From JBGPTK01 sp963797765 (GTDB taxonomy: Bacteria > Acidobacteriota > Terriglobia > Acidiferrales > UBA7541): a stretch of DNA of 64,000 nt. A program made the position numbers and the translations under genes. Under the pieces are notes generated by a model. The model searched no databases. It was given only the letters and a program-made list of their open reading frames with translations, and was not told the origin of the DNA. Numbering within the stretch: the stretch's first letter is position 1; each line of letters opens with the position of its first letter. The stretch covers positions 473,621 to 537,620 of the forward strand of contig CAWCQU010000007.1 in assembly GCA_963797765.1 (NCBI GenBank), given 5' to 3'. Of the stretch, positions 54,381 to 63,188 are shown piece after piece.

Positions 54381-55247
54381 TCATGCGTTCGCATCCCTGC
54401 GGCTCACGCCTCTGCGTCCAGCCATTTTCAGCTGCCGAATTTTTTCACCCACTGCGTTTGCGGCGGCTTCGGGCGACGCCGCTTTTTCAACTTCGGCCAC
54501 CAGTGCCGAGCCTACCACGGCCGCGTCCGCAATCCCTCCCAGAACGGAGACGTGGGACGGCAGCGAAATGCCAAAACCGACAGCGATCGGCAAGCTGGTG
54601 AATTTGCGGGCGCGACGCACGAACGCGGGCAATTCTTCCGGCAGGGCATCGCGCGTGCCGGTGACGCCGGTCCGCGAAATTAAATAAAGGAAGCCGCTCG
54701 AGGCAGCAGCGATTCGCTTCAGCCGTTCGTCCGTGGAAGTCGGTGCTCCCAGAAAAATTGTGTCCAGGCCGGAGGCATGCATGGCGGCCCGGTATTCCAT
54801 GGCTTCTTCAGGAATTAAATCGGTTGCGAGCACGCCGTCGGCGCCCGCATCCGCCGCGGCTGCCGCGAATTTTTCCAGGCCCATCTGCAAGATTGGATTG
54901 AAATAGGAAAACAGCATCATCGGAACTTCGGTCTTCGCGCGCAATCGACGCACCAAGCCAAGCACGCCCGCAAGGGTGGTCCCGCTGCGAAGTGCGCGCT
55001 CGCTGGCACGCTGAATCATGGGCCCATCGGCAACGGGATCGCTGAACGGCACGCCCAGTTCGATCACGTCGGCGCCCGCTTCGGCAGCGGCCAGCAGAAT
55101 TTTCTCGCTTGCTTCGAGCGTTGGATCGCCCGCAGTCAGATAGGCAACCAGGCCGATTTCACCGGCGCGAGCCAATTCCTGGAATCGCCGGTCAATCCTG
55201 GTTTTCCCGCCGATTGCGGAGCCGGACATTTTCTGAGCATCTCCCAT
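54381..55247 (-). CDS. trpA: Tryptophan synthase alpha chain
   Basis: 288 residues, or 282 from the internal ATG at 55229, which has GGGAG upstream. TIM barrel with the catalytic Glu/Asp of VIELGVPFSDPVADGP, LTAGDP, LMLFSYFNPI-like (MLFSYFNPILQMG), and LISRTGVTG. It cleaves indole-3-glycerol phosphate to indole, which passes to TrpB. It is separated from trpB by an inserted CPBP protease gene, and the C-terminal ~12 residues are basic. Confidence 0.95.
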   Translation of the reverse strand: MGDAQKMSGSAIGGKTRIDRRFQELARAGEIGLVAYLTAGDPTLEASEKILLAAAEAGADVIELGVPFSDPVADGPMIQRASERALRSGTTLAGVLGLVRRLRAKTEVPMMLFSYFNPILQMGLEKFAAAAADAGADGVLATDLIPEEAMEYRAAMHASGLDTIFLGAPTSTDERLKRIAAASSGFLYLISRTGVTGTRDALPEELPAFVRRARKFTSLPIAVGFGISLPSHVSVLGGIADAAVVGSALVAEVEKAASPEAAANAVGEKIRQLKMAGRRGVSRRDANA

Positions 55248-55279
55248 TTGCCGCTATTCGAACCATAGTACTTCGGTGC

Positions 55280-56047
55280 CTAGTGCATTCCCCAACTGAG
55301 CAGATACAATGACGCAAAAATAATTCCATCGCCATAATTGTGCGCCAGAATCGGATTCAGCAGGCTTCCGGTGCGATGATAGGCCGCACTGTAATACAGT
55401 CCAAACCCAAATGCCCACAATTGTTGCAGCCAGTCGATATGAAAATGAAGCACGTCCACGTGCGCCAGGCAGAAAATAAAAGTGGTGACAATTCCCGCCG
55501 TGGGCATCGCTACCTTTCCGATTTGCCAGACCTGCGTCCACGTTTTCGCGAGGTAAGTGTGGATCAGACCCCGGAAAAGAATTTCCTCCGAAATTCCCAC
55601 AAAAATGAATTCAAAGGAAAGCCAGCCCACAATATTCGCCCTGGTCAATGGATAATCGAACGTGGGCGGCTCCCGGTGTAGCAGCGGCGGCAGAACGTTC
55701 ATGAAGAAAATAATTCCGGAATAAACCAGCACGAACCAAAAAAAGATTCGCCACGAAACTTTTGCATTCCGGAAATTCAAACCCCACTCCGAAAACTTCC
55801 CGCCGCTATAGAGCCAAATCAGGATCAGGGCCAGCACCATCTGCCAGAAATGATGCTCGTAGAGGCCGATCCACCCATGTTGCCGGAGTTGCTCCGGCGA
55901 AAAAAACCTTGGAGTGATGCGGAACAACAGAGCAATTCCCTGGATGCCAAAATAAATCAGCACCATGGAAAGCGCCGACCACAACTTCACTGGCCAACTC
56001 GCCGCGGGCTCCGCCGCCGAGGAAGCTGGAGCTGCCTCTTCAGACAT
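55280..56047 (-). CDS. CPBP-family intramembrane metalloprotease
   Basis: 255 residues with 6-8 hydrophobic helices. The CPBP/CAAX-protease motifs are present: ISEEILFRG (EExxxR), FCLAHVDV and LLNPILAHNYGDG (HNxxN-like). It is an inner-membrane zinc protease family of varied roles, including prenyl-protein processing and bacteriocin immunity in other bacteria. The ATG overlaps the last 8 bases of trpB and trpA follows after 32 bases, so it is embedded in the trp operon, an unusual place. Confidence 0.88.
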   Translation of the reverse strand: MSEEAAPASSAAEPAASWPVKLWSALSMVLIYFGIQGIALLFRITPRFFSPEQLRQHGWIGLYEHHFWQMVLALILIWLYSGGKFSEWGLNFRNAKVSWRIFFWFVLVYSGIIFFMNVLPPLLHREPPTFDYPLTRANIVGWLSFEFIFVGISEEILFRGLIHTYLAKTWTQVWQIGKVAMPTAGIVTTFIFCLAHVDVLHFHIDWLQQLWAFGFGLYYSAAYHRTGSLLNPILAHNYGDGIIFASLYLLSWGMH

Positions 56048-56609
56048 AACGCTGGAGCGTCTCCATATCCTTGTCTCCGCGGCCGGAAAGATTCGCGATC
56101 ACGATCTCGCTTTTTTTCATTTTCGGCGCGCGTTTGATCAGCTCCGCTAGCGCATGAGCCGATTCGAGCGCGGGAATAATTCCTTCAAGCCGCGACAGCA
56201 AGCGAGCGGCTTCAATCGCCTCTTCATCCCGTGCGGCGGTATATTCGGCGCGGCCGCGCTCCGCGAGCCAGGCATGTTCCGGTCCCACTGCGGGATAATC
56301 CAGGCCAGCGGAAACGGAATGGGTGGTGGAAATCTGGCCATCGGGCGTTTGCAAAACGTAAGTGTAAGTTCCCTGCAGCACGCCCTGCTTCGAGCCCGCG
56401 AAACCGGACAACGCCGCGAGCCGCGCCGCATGTTCACCCAGAGTAGTTCCTCGGCCGCCGGCTTCGACGCCCACCATTTTCACGCCCGCATCGTCGAGAA
56501 ACGGATGGAATAGATCCAATCGAGTTCGATCCCCCTCCCACACAGGCAAAAAGATAATCCGGCAAGCGGCCTTCCGCCTTTTGAATTTGCGCGCGCGCTT
56601 CCTGGCCAA
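56040..56609 (-). CDS. trpB: Tryptophan synthase beta chain, C-terminal part in a shifted frame
   Basis: From about 56518 on, this frame carries FHPFLDDAGVKMVGVEAGG, HAARLAALSGFAGSKQGVLQGTYTYVLQ, THSVSAGLDYPAVGPEHAWLAERGRAEY and the C-terminal IVIANLSGRGDKDMETLQRYV, the standard TrpB end with the PLP-phosphate-side Ser of SGRGDKD. It completes the protein begun at 57255. Bases before ~56518 in this frame are not coding. One surplus A (GGATCTATT for GGTCTATT) explains the shift. Confidence 0.9.
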   Translation of the reverse strand: MARKRARKFKRRKAACRIIFLPVWEGDRTRLDLFHPFLDDAGVKMVGVEAGGRGTTLGEHAARLAALSGFAGSKQGVLQGTYTYVLQTPDGQISTTHSVSAGLDYPAVGPEHAWLAERGRAEYTAARDEEAIEAARLLSRLEGIIPALESAHALAELIKRAPKMKKSEIVIANLSGRGDKDMETLQRYV

Positions 56610-57255
56610 TTACCAGGTGAAAATCGCGGACCATCCCAGGATAAGGATGCGGCCCCAACACCGAGCCGAGAAGATAATGGGTGGAGTGAACATTCGTCAC
56701 CCAATCGCGCATGGCCTCATTCACCGCGTCTTTCAAGGTGCGGCTGCCAGCATCAACTCCAACCACCGTGGTGCCCAGTAAGCGCATGCGAAATACGTTC
56801 AACCGCTGCCGTTCCATATCTTCAGTGCCCATGTAAACCGTGCACTCCAGGCCCAGCTTGGCGGCCACCGCTGCCGTTGCCACTCCGTGCTGCCCCGCGC
56901 CGGTTTCCGCCACCACTCGATGCTTTCCCATGCGCTTGACCAGCAGTCCCTGGCCGATGCAGTTATTGATTTTGTGCGCGCCGGTGTGCAGCAGATCTTC
57001 GCGCTTCAGATAGATTCGCGCGCCGCCCAGATGATCGGTCAGCCGCTCGGCAAATTGCAGCGGAGTTGGCCGTCCGGCAAAATCGCGCAACATCGCGCTG
57101 AGTTCGTTTTGAAATGACAGATCGGCGCGAGCTTCAGCATACGCATGTTCCAGTTCCTCGAGCGGCGCCATCAAAGTTTCCGGCACGTAGCGGCCGCCGT
57201 ATGGGCCGAACCGGCCACGCGAGTCGGGGCCGGCAGCCTGCGATGCTGAACTCAT
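56434..57255 (-). CDS. trpB: Tryptophan synthase beta chain, N-terminal part
   Basis: ATG 57255 follows GGAGGG and overlaps the trpF stop (ATGA). It reads FGPYGGRYVPETLMAPLEELE, then PLP-lysine motif REDLLHTGAHKINNCIGQGLL, AETGAGQHGVATAAVAAKLGLEC and the PLP-phosphate loop CVGGGSNSIG. The frame is true to about 56518 and then random to 56434. Together with 56040-56518 it gives about 404 residues, the normal TrpB size. It catalyses condensation of indole with serine. Confidence 0.92.
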   Translation of the reverse strand: MSSASQAAGPDSRGRFGPYGGRYVPETLMAPLEELEHAYAEARADLSFQNELSAMLRDFAGRPTPLQFAERLTDHLGGARIYLKREDLLHTGAHKINNCIGQGLLVKRMGKHRVVAETGAGQHGVATAAVAAKLGLECTVYMGTEDMERQRLNVFRMRLLGTTVVGVDAGSRTLKDAVNEAMRDWVTNVHSTHYLLGSVLGPHPYPGMVRDFHLVIGQEARAQIQKAEGRLPDYLFACVGGGSNSIGSIPSVSRRCGRENGGRRSRRPRNYSG

Positions 57256-57893
57256 GCAACCCTCCGTTGTGCCGATTCCACCGCGCGCATAAACGCGCGA
57301 ATTCGCGCAGGATCTTTTTTCCCGGGATGCGCTTCGACGCCGCTGGAGACATCCACGGCGAACGGATCGACTTCCGCGATCGCTCGTGCCACGTTTTCGG
57401 GCGTGATCCCTCCCGCCAAAATGATAGGACCGTATTGCTTCGCTTCGATGGCCACTCGCCAATCGAAAATCTTTCCCGTACCGCCGCGCAGCCGTGGCTG
57501 AAAACCATCGAGCAGAAACGCGGCTGCTTCATCGAATCGCTTCAAGCGAGCCGGGCGAAATCCACTGCGCACGCGGAACACCTTGATCACCAGAAACTTC
57601 TCCGCCAGCTTGCTAACAATCGCTGGCGATTCTTCACCGTGCAATTGCACCATGTCCAGGCCGGCCGTGCGCGCGATCGCCCGTACACGAGCAACCGGCT
57701 CATTCACAAAAACACCTACCGAGGTGGCGCGCTTCGGAATCCGCCGCGTGATGCGCCGGGCTTCCGCTGGCTCGATATAGCGCGGGCTGGGCCGGTAAAA
57801 ATTGAAGCCGAGCGCATCCGCACCCGCATCAAGCGCGGCCTTCGCATCAGCCCAATTCGTTATCCCGCAGATTTTTACCTTCACCATGGCCAT
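57252..57893 (-). CDS. trpF: Phosphoribosylanthranilate isomerase
   Basis: 213 residues: VKICGITNWADAKAALDAGADALGF carries the catalytic Cys, MVQLHGEES follows, and VDVSSGVEAHPGKKDPARIRAF ends the barrel with the conserved DVSSGVE. It performs the Amadori rearrangement of tryptophan synthesis. Its stop overlaps the trpB start by 4 bases (ATGA), and trpC lies 35 bases upstream, a classic coupled arrangement. Confidence 0.95.
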   Translation of the reverse strand: MAMVKVKICGITNWADAKAALDAGADALGFNFYRPSPRYIEPAEARRITRRIPKRATSVGVFVNEPVARVRAIARTAGLDMVQLHGEESPAIVSKLAEKFLVIKVFRVRSGFRPARLKRFDEAAAFLLDGFQPRLRGGTGKIFDWRVAIEAKQYGPIILAGGITPENVARAIAEVDPFAVDVSSGVEAHPGKKDPARIRAFMRAVESAQRRVA

Positions 57894-57928
57894 AAGCTGT
57901 ACTACGCATTTTAGCTTCGCGTTCCGGC

Positions 57929-58738
57929 CTAGGCCGTTCCCGTCAACTGGTGCAACGCCGCCGCGGGATCAGGACTATCCATCAGATGCTCGCCGATCAA
58001 AAAAGCGTCGAAGCCCGCATGCCGCAGCCGTTCGATATCCTCCCGCGAGCGAATTCCCGATTCGCTGACGGCAACACATTCCGCTGGAATCTCCTCAACC
58101 AGCGCCAGCGAAGTATCCAAACACACTTTGAAGGTTTTCAAGTCGCGATTATTCACTCCCAGAATTTGCGCTCCCGCGGAAATGGCGCGTTGCAATTCTT
58201 CCCGTGTGTGTACTTCCACCAGCGCTTCCATTCCCAGTTCGCGTCCAAGGGCCAGCAATTCGCTCAGCGCCTGATCCTCCAAAATCGCTGTAATCAGCAA
58301 AAACGAATCCGCTTCCACGGCGCGCGCTTCCCACACCTGCCACGGATCGACGATAAAATCCTTGCGCAAGATGGGAACATTCACCTGTTTGCGTGCCTCT
58401 TTCAAATGCGCCAGCGATCCCTGAAAGAAATCTTCCTCCGTTAAAACGGAAAGCGCCGCCGCGCCTGCCCCCGCAAGCAACGGCGCAATCAAAGCCGGCG
58501 AATAATTTTGCCGAATCACTCCGCGCGAAGGGGACGCCTTCTTCAATTCGGCGATGACGTTTACTCGATCGCTGCGGCCTAACGCGCCGGCAAAATCACG
58601 CGGCGCGCTTACCTTGTCGCCCGCGACCGTCATTTTCAGGACGGCCAAGGGCAGCACGCGCTGCCGACGTGCGATGGTCTCGCGGCGCTTTTCGACGATG
58701 CGCGAAAGAATGCTCCCCGAATGTGTTCCGGCGTCCAT
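57929..58738 (-). CDS. trpC: Indole-3-glycerol phosphate synthase
   Basis: About 269 residues from ATG 58738 (MDAGTHSGSILSRIVEKRRETIARRQ); the frame is open further upstream but the family begins here. Barrel motifs: VIAELKKASPSRGVIR (catalytic Lys), LSVLTEEDFFQGSL, ILRKDFIVDPWQVWEARAVEADSFLLI, ILGVNNRDLKTF, AVSESGIRS, FLIGEHLM. It is the first recognisable gene of the operon; trpE, trpG and trpD are not in the window. No convincing leader peptide or T-box could be seen upstream. Confidence 0.94.
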   Translation of the reverse strand: MDAGTHSGSILSRIVEKRRETIARRQRVLPLAVLKMTVAGDKVSAPRDFAGALGRSDRVNVIAELKKASPSRGVIRQNYSPALIAPLLAGAGAAALSVLTEEDFFQGSLAHLKEARKQVNVPILRKDFIVDPWQVWEARAVEADSFLLITAILEDQALSELLALGRELGMEALVEVHTREELQRAISAGAQILGVNNRDLKTFKVCLDTSLALVEEIPAECVAVSESGIRSREDIERLRHAGFDAFLIGEHLMDSPDPAAALHQLTGTA

Positions 58739-58942
58739 AGGCAAAATGCTTCGGCTTTCCTCGGATAAGGCAGGAGTACCCCACGGGGTAGCGCGTGGGA
58801 TGTAAACACTGTTCCCTATGCTAGTCGGCGCTTTCGGGGAAGTCAATTTCGCGATGAAATAATCCGCGCGCGGAATATCCCATAGTTCGCCGGGCAGTTC
58901 GCACGGATATTTGATGCCGACCGAGGCGGCGAGGAATGATCT

Positions 58943-60625
58943 TCAGTGAGCGATCAGCGATTCCGTAAAGCGAATGGGTATGCCGAAATTCGAGCCGCCG
59001 AATCCGTTCAGCACGGCGTAGGTCACTCCAATCACTTTTCCGCTCTGATTGAAAAGCGGGCCGCCCGAGCCGCCATGGGTAGTCTGCGCGTCGAAAAGAA
59101 TTTTATCCGGCAGCACGTCGCCGAGATGCCCTTGCGTTGCCACCGGCCGGATCAGGTTTTGCTTCGCCAGCTCGGTGAGAATCTGTTTCGGATCGCCGCC
59201 GCTCGCTTTCACGATTCCTTGCGCCGTGTTTTCATCGGTGCGCGCCAGAATCGCCGCAAGGCCGGTAGCGTATCCAAGCGCGACCACCGGTTGCCCGCTG
59301 ACGGCGGCATCTTTCCGCGCATCCAGGTCCAGAGTCGGCACTTTCAAATCTCCCAGGTTCACCTGAATCAGCGCCAGATCGGTTTCCGAGGAAATCTGCT
59401 TGATGCTCGCGGCAAATGCGGTGGGCACATTTGGAAAATAGGCGCGAACTTCGGCAATCTCCGGCTGCAGCCCCTGTTCAATCATTGGCTTCATGTCGTC
59501 ATTTTCCCACCAGGGTTGAGCGACGTGACGATTGGTGATCACGCGCCCACCCGATGCCGCCAGAAATCCCGTGCCGAAAATATCGAAATGAACTTCCGGC
59601 CCGCGGCCTTCCAGGGTGAAAATTGGATTGCCATCACTATCGTGAATCGGCTCGCCCTGCGCGTTCATCCCGGCGTAGCGAAGCCGCTGGCCGCTCGCGG
59701 TGTGCCGGAACGCAACCGTGATGTGCAGCAGGCACACACTTTTCACATCCGATTGAATTATGCTTTGTCCCGCCTGGCCTTCCGATTCCATTCGCTTCAG
59801 CCGCGCATTGGTATCCGCAAGCTGTTTTTGCAAATCGGAAACCTGGTTCGATCCGGCATTCGCCATTTTTGCTTTCAGATCATCCGCCTGATGCTGAAGC
59901 TGTGCTTTGGTCTGATCCGCCGATTCGGGAAGGACTCCACCTTCCAGGCGCATTTTTCGCGCCTGGTCCACCAACTCCTGCTGGCGCACTACGCCGCTTT
60001 CCAGGCGCGTCAAAAGCGCATTGGAAAGGCGCAACTCCTTTGTGGCTTTGCGTGAAAAGAGAAAAAAGATTCCGCCCATGGTAAGGGCCAGCGCGAACAC
60101 CACGGCGGCGCCGATCTTCAGCGCGCGATCCAGCGAGAACGCGTCCTTGGTCATTTTCTCGGTGACCGCGAGCGCCTGAAACGCCGTCTGCGCCATTTGC
60201 TGGGCTTCTTCGGACAATTTCGTTTTCTTAAATTGATCGTCGGCGATGCGCTTGGCGCGTAATTGCGACCGCACCCGGGCCAGTAATTCGCTGGAATCCC
60301 AGGGACGCGATAGAACATCGTCCGCGCCCAGATCGAGGCCCAGCGCGCGATCCGCCGCGCCGGGGCCGACCACCAGAATCACGCGAATCCGCTGCGTCGC
60401 CGCGGAACCCTTCAGCTCCGCTAGTGTTTCGCGGCAGTCGATTCCGCGGAGGCCTGCATCAAGCAACAGCAGATCGGCTCCACGCTCGCGCGCCAATTGC
60501 AAGCCTTCTCCCAGCGATTCGCTAGTCAGCGCTTCGTAACCTGATTGCTGAATCACTTCCAACAGGGTTTGGCGAGTGTCTGCGCCGCCCTCCAGAATCA
60601 GAATTCGTTCGCGATCTTTTTCCAC
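58943..60625 (-). CDS. Receiver domain - transmembrane - trypsin-like serine protease fusion
   Basis: 560 residues from GTG 60625 (site AAGGGGA). The N-terminal response-regulator receiver (about 6-125) has phospho-acceptor Asp56 (LLLLDAGLRGID), but the acidic pocket is reduced to Glu12 and the conserved Lys is Arg107 (SRPWD). Then a helical linker, one transmembrane helix (about 172-191) and a coiled coil (about 200-285). A chymotrypsin-fold protease domain (about 295-555) has the triad His367 (TNRHVAQ), Asp416 (ETDLALIQ) and Ser520 (THGGSGGPLF). No PDZ domain. The receiver would be cytoplasmic and the protease extracytoplasmic. Confidence 0.9.
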   Translation of the reverse strand: MEKDRERILILEGGADTRQTLLEVIQQSGYEALTSESLGEGLQLARERGADLLLLDAGLRGIDCRETLAELKGSAATQRIRVILVVGPGAADRALGLDLGADDVLSRPWDSSELLARVRSQLRAKRIADDQFKKTKLSEEAQQMAQTAFQALAVTEKMTKDAFSLDRALKIGAAVVFALALTMGGIFFLFSRKATKELRLSNALLTRLESGVVRQQELVDQARKMRLEGGVLPESADQTKAQLQHQADDLKAKMANAGSNQVSDLQKQLADTNARLKRMESEGQAGQSIIQSDVKSVCLLHITVAFRHTASGQRLRYAGMNAQGEPIHDSDGNPIFTLEGRGPEVHFDIFGTGFLAASGGRVITNRHVAQPWWENDDMKPMIEQGLQPEIAEVRAYFPNVPTAFAASIKQISSETDLALIQVNLGDLKVPTLDLDARKDAAVSGQPVVALGYATGLAAILARTDENTAQGIVKASGGDPKQILTELAKQNLIRPVATQGHLGDVLPDKILFDAQTTHGGSGGPLFNQSGKVIGVTYAVLNGFGGSNFGIPIRFTESLIAH

Positions 60626-60810
60626 AAAATCCCCTTGAAGAATCGCAATGATTCCACCGGTCCCATTTCATCGGCATGAATCCGGCTGGCGGATTCCTCG
60701 CACCATGCCCCTGCAGGCCCCTATCCTAGATGAAAATTCCCGCGACGCAAGGGCAAGCATACAGATAGAGGCTGGCGAGTATTCGACAACGCTGATAACT
60801 TGAATATTCG

Positions 60811-61509
60811 ATGAAAGGCATTCTCGCAATATTAGACGAGCTGAATCAGGACATCGTTTCCTGCCGGAAATGTCCGCGGCTGACGGAATATCGCGAGCAA
60901 GTGGCTCGGGAGAAGCGTCTTTCGTTTCGCGAGTGCGAATATTGGGGGCGGCCCGCGCCGGGGTTCGGCGATCCTCGCGCCGAGCTGCTGATTCTCGGTC
61001 TCGCTCCCGCCGCTCACGGCACGAACCGCACGGGACGAATGTTCACCGGCGACCGTTCCGGCGACTTCCTTTATAAAGCGCTCCACCGCGCAGGCTTTGC
61101 GAACCAACCAACCTCAGTGAGCCGCGACGACGGTCTGGCGCTTTCGAATGCTTACATCTCAGCGGTGGCGCGTTGCGCGCCCCCCGCGAATAAGCCGCTT
61201 CCTTCCGAGATCCTGAATTGCCGGCCTTACCTCGAGCGCGAACTCGAAATGATTCATCCGCGCGCATTGCTCGCTCTCGGCAGCATCGCCATGAACACGT
61301 ATCTACAATTGTTGAAAGATCGCGGATTCATCGCCAGCCGTGCTGCCTACAAGTTCGCGCACGGCGCGAGCTACCAATTTCCCGGTAAATTGCCGCGCCT
61401 CTTCGCTTCCTATCATCCCAGCCAGCAAAACACGTTCACCGGCAAATTGACGGAAGCAATGCTCGCCGGGGTGTTGCGCCAAATTCGCAAGTTTCTGGGG
61501 AAGAAGTAG
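60811..61509 (+). CDS. Type-5 uracil-DNA glycosylase (UdgB-like)
   Basis: 232 residues. The family-5 motif A reads LGLAPAAHGTNRTGR (about 62-76), where the catalytic Asp/Asn is replaced as is normal for this family, and motif B reads SYHPSQQNTFTGKLT. Four Cys (18, 21, 122, 137) fit a 4Fe-4S cluster. It removes uracil and some deaminated purines from DNA. A stand-alone plus-strand gene between two minus-strand units. Confidence 0.93.
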   Translation: MKGILAILDELNQDIVSCRKCPRLTEYREQVAREKRLSFRECEYWGRPAPGFGDPRAELLILGLAPAAHGTNRTGRMFTGDRSGDFLYKALHRAGFANQPTSVSRDDGLALSNAYISAVARCAPPANKPLPSEILNCRPYLERELEMIHPRALLALGSIAMNTYLQLLKDRGFIASRAAYKFAHGASYQFPGKLPRLFASYHPSQQNTFTGKLTEAMLAGVLRQIRKFLGKK

Positions 61510-61581
61510 CCGCAGCACCGCCCCGCCTCTGCGCTCTCAGCGCCTCTGCGGTATAGCCTTTCGTAGCCTTGTTAATCCGCG

Positions 61582-63012
61582 TTAGCCTGGTTTAGATTTC
61601 GGCATGATCGCAATGTAAACAAGAAATGAAACCAGGAACCCAACAAACCAGGCATAGTGGTAAAGCACCGCCAGCGGCTCAACAGCCAAACCAATCAACG
61701 CCACAAAAATTCCCGCCACCAGTGCCGCCACCGCGCGCCAATTAATTCCGTGGGAAAACTCATAGAAGCCGCCGCGCTCGTATAAATCTTCGGTGAGAAT
61801 TATTTTCTTCCTCACGATGTAATAATCCGCGATCATCACTCCAGCAATCGGACCAAGAAAACTGGAATATCCGCCCAGCCATCCATAGATGTAGCTCCCA
61901 TAACTCGCCAGCAGCTTCCACGGCTGAAACACCAGCCCGCCGAGCAAGCAAGTAATCAAGCCACCGATTCGAAAACTGATTTTCCGCGGATACAGATTCG
62001 AAAAATCGTTCGCGGGTGAAACCACATTGGCGGCCACATTGACGTTCAAAGTCGCAAGCAGCAGCGCGATCATCGCCAGCACCACGGCAATCGGATTTCC
62101 CAGCCGGCTCATCACCACCACCGGATCCCACACCGCCTGCCCGAAAACCACCACCGTGGCCGACGTCACTGCAATTCCAATGAACGAATACAACGTCATC
62201 GTGGTAGGCAAGCCGAAAGCCTGCCCCAGCGCCTGCTCGCGCTGGCCCTTCGCATAGCGAGTGAAGTCGGGAATATTCAACGCGACCGTAGCCCAAAATG
62301 CCACCACTCCGTTCAGCGATGGCACAAAGAACGCGAAGAACTCGCCAAACGTTTTGAATTTCGACGGTGCGGAAAGCATCGGCCCGAATCCGCCCGCCAT
62401 GTGATACGCCCAGCCAAGCATGGCCAGTCCCAGCACAAGCAGGAAAGGCGCGCCCACTCCTTGCAAAAAGCGAATCGTATCGATCCCGCGCAGCACCACC
62501 GCCAGATTCAACAGCCAGAAAATAAAAAAGCAAAGCCAGGGATGGCTCCAACCATGAATGATCGCCGCCAGCAGCGTATTGATCGCTTCCCCGCCAATCC
62601 AGGTCTGGATTCCAAACCATCCGCAGGCCACCAACGCGCGCAGAATCGCCGGGATATTCGCGCCTAGAACTCCAAACGACGAGCGCGCGAAGACAGGAAA
62701 GGGAATGCCATATTGCGCTCCCGCGTGCGCATTCAGCAGCATCGGAATCAAGACGATCACGTTGCCCAAAAACACCGTGAAAATGGCCTGCTTCCAATTC
62801 ATTCCGCCGGCAATCATGCTGCTGGCCAGCATGTAAGTGGGAATGTTGACGCTCATGGCCACCCACAACGCCGTGTAGTTGTATGTACTCCAGGTGCGCT
62901 TCTCCATGGGAATCGCCGCAAGGTCTTTGTTCCACAGCCAGCTTCGGCTGCCTTGCGCCGCCACAGCGCCTGCGCCGCTCGCGCTTCCTGCGGAATTTGC
63001 AGACTCATTCAT
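61582..63012 (-). CDS. NCS1-family nucleobase/allantoin permease
   Basis: About 476 residues from ATG 63012 (MNESANSAGSASGAG), with 12 predicted helices. NCS1 signatures: LWVAMSVNIPTYMLASSMIAGGM, FARSSFGVLGANIPAILRALVACGWFGIQTWIGGEAI (substrate-site helices), NIPDFTRYAKG and ANVVSPANDFSNLYP. These fit cation symporters for allantoin, hydantoins, uracil or cytosine; the substrate cannot be fixed by eye. It is divergent from the ABC ATPase gene, 176 bases apart. Confidence 0.92.
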   Translation of the reverse strand: MNESANSAGSASGAGAVAAQGSRSWLWNKDLAAIPMEKRTWSTYNYTALWVAMSVNIPTYMLASSMIAGGMNWKQAIFTVFLGNVIVLIPMLLNAHAGAQYGIPFPVFARSSFGVLGANIPAILRALVACGWFGIQTWIGGEAINTLLAAIIHGWSHPWLCFFIFWLLNLAVVLRGIDTIRFLQGVGAPFLLVLGLAMLGWAYHMAGGFGPMLSAPSKFKTFGEFFAFFVPSLNGVVAFWATVALNIPDFTRYAKGQREQALGQAFGLPTTMTLYSFIGIAVTSATVVVFGQAVWDPVVVMSRLGNPIAVVLAMIALLLATLNVNVAANVVSPANDFSNLYPRKISFRIGGLITCLLGGLVFQPWKLLASYGSYIYGWLGGYSSFLGPIAGVMIADYYIVRKKIILTEDLYERGGFYEFSHGINWRAVAALVAGIFVALIGLAVEPLAVLYHYAWFVGFLVSFLVYIAIMPKSKPG

Positions 63013-63188
63013 CACCGGACCTGCCTTCTCGATAGAAAGTTGCGGGAGACGGTCGCTTATACTCTGATTCGAAAAGCTGCGGCAAGCAATTAATGCTGCC
63101 CTTGGCGCGGAAAGGAAAGCAAGCAGGCTGGCCGGGAAGCGCGTGATAGAATCCCGGAGACTTTGAACGAGTTTGTCCGATCGATGAA

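Noticed and set aside
61760..62935. Second long minus-strand frame inside the NCS1 permease
   Set aside because: Same strand but another frame; no membrane helices or motifs, whereas the permease frame has all NCS1 signatures.
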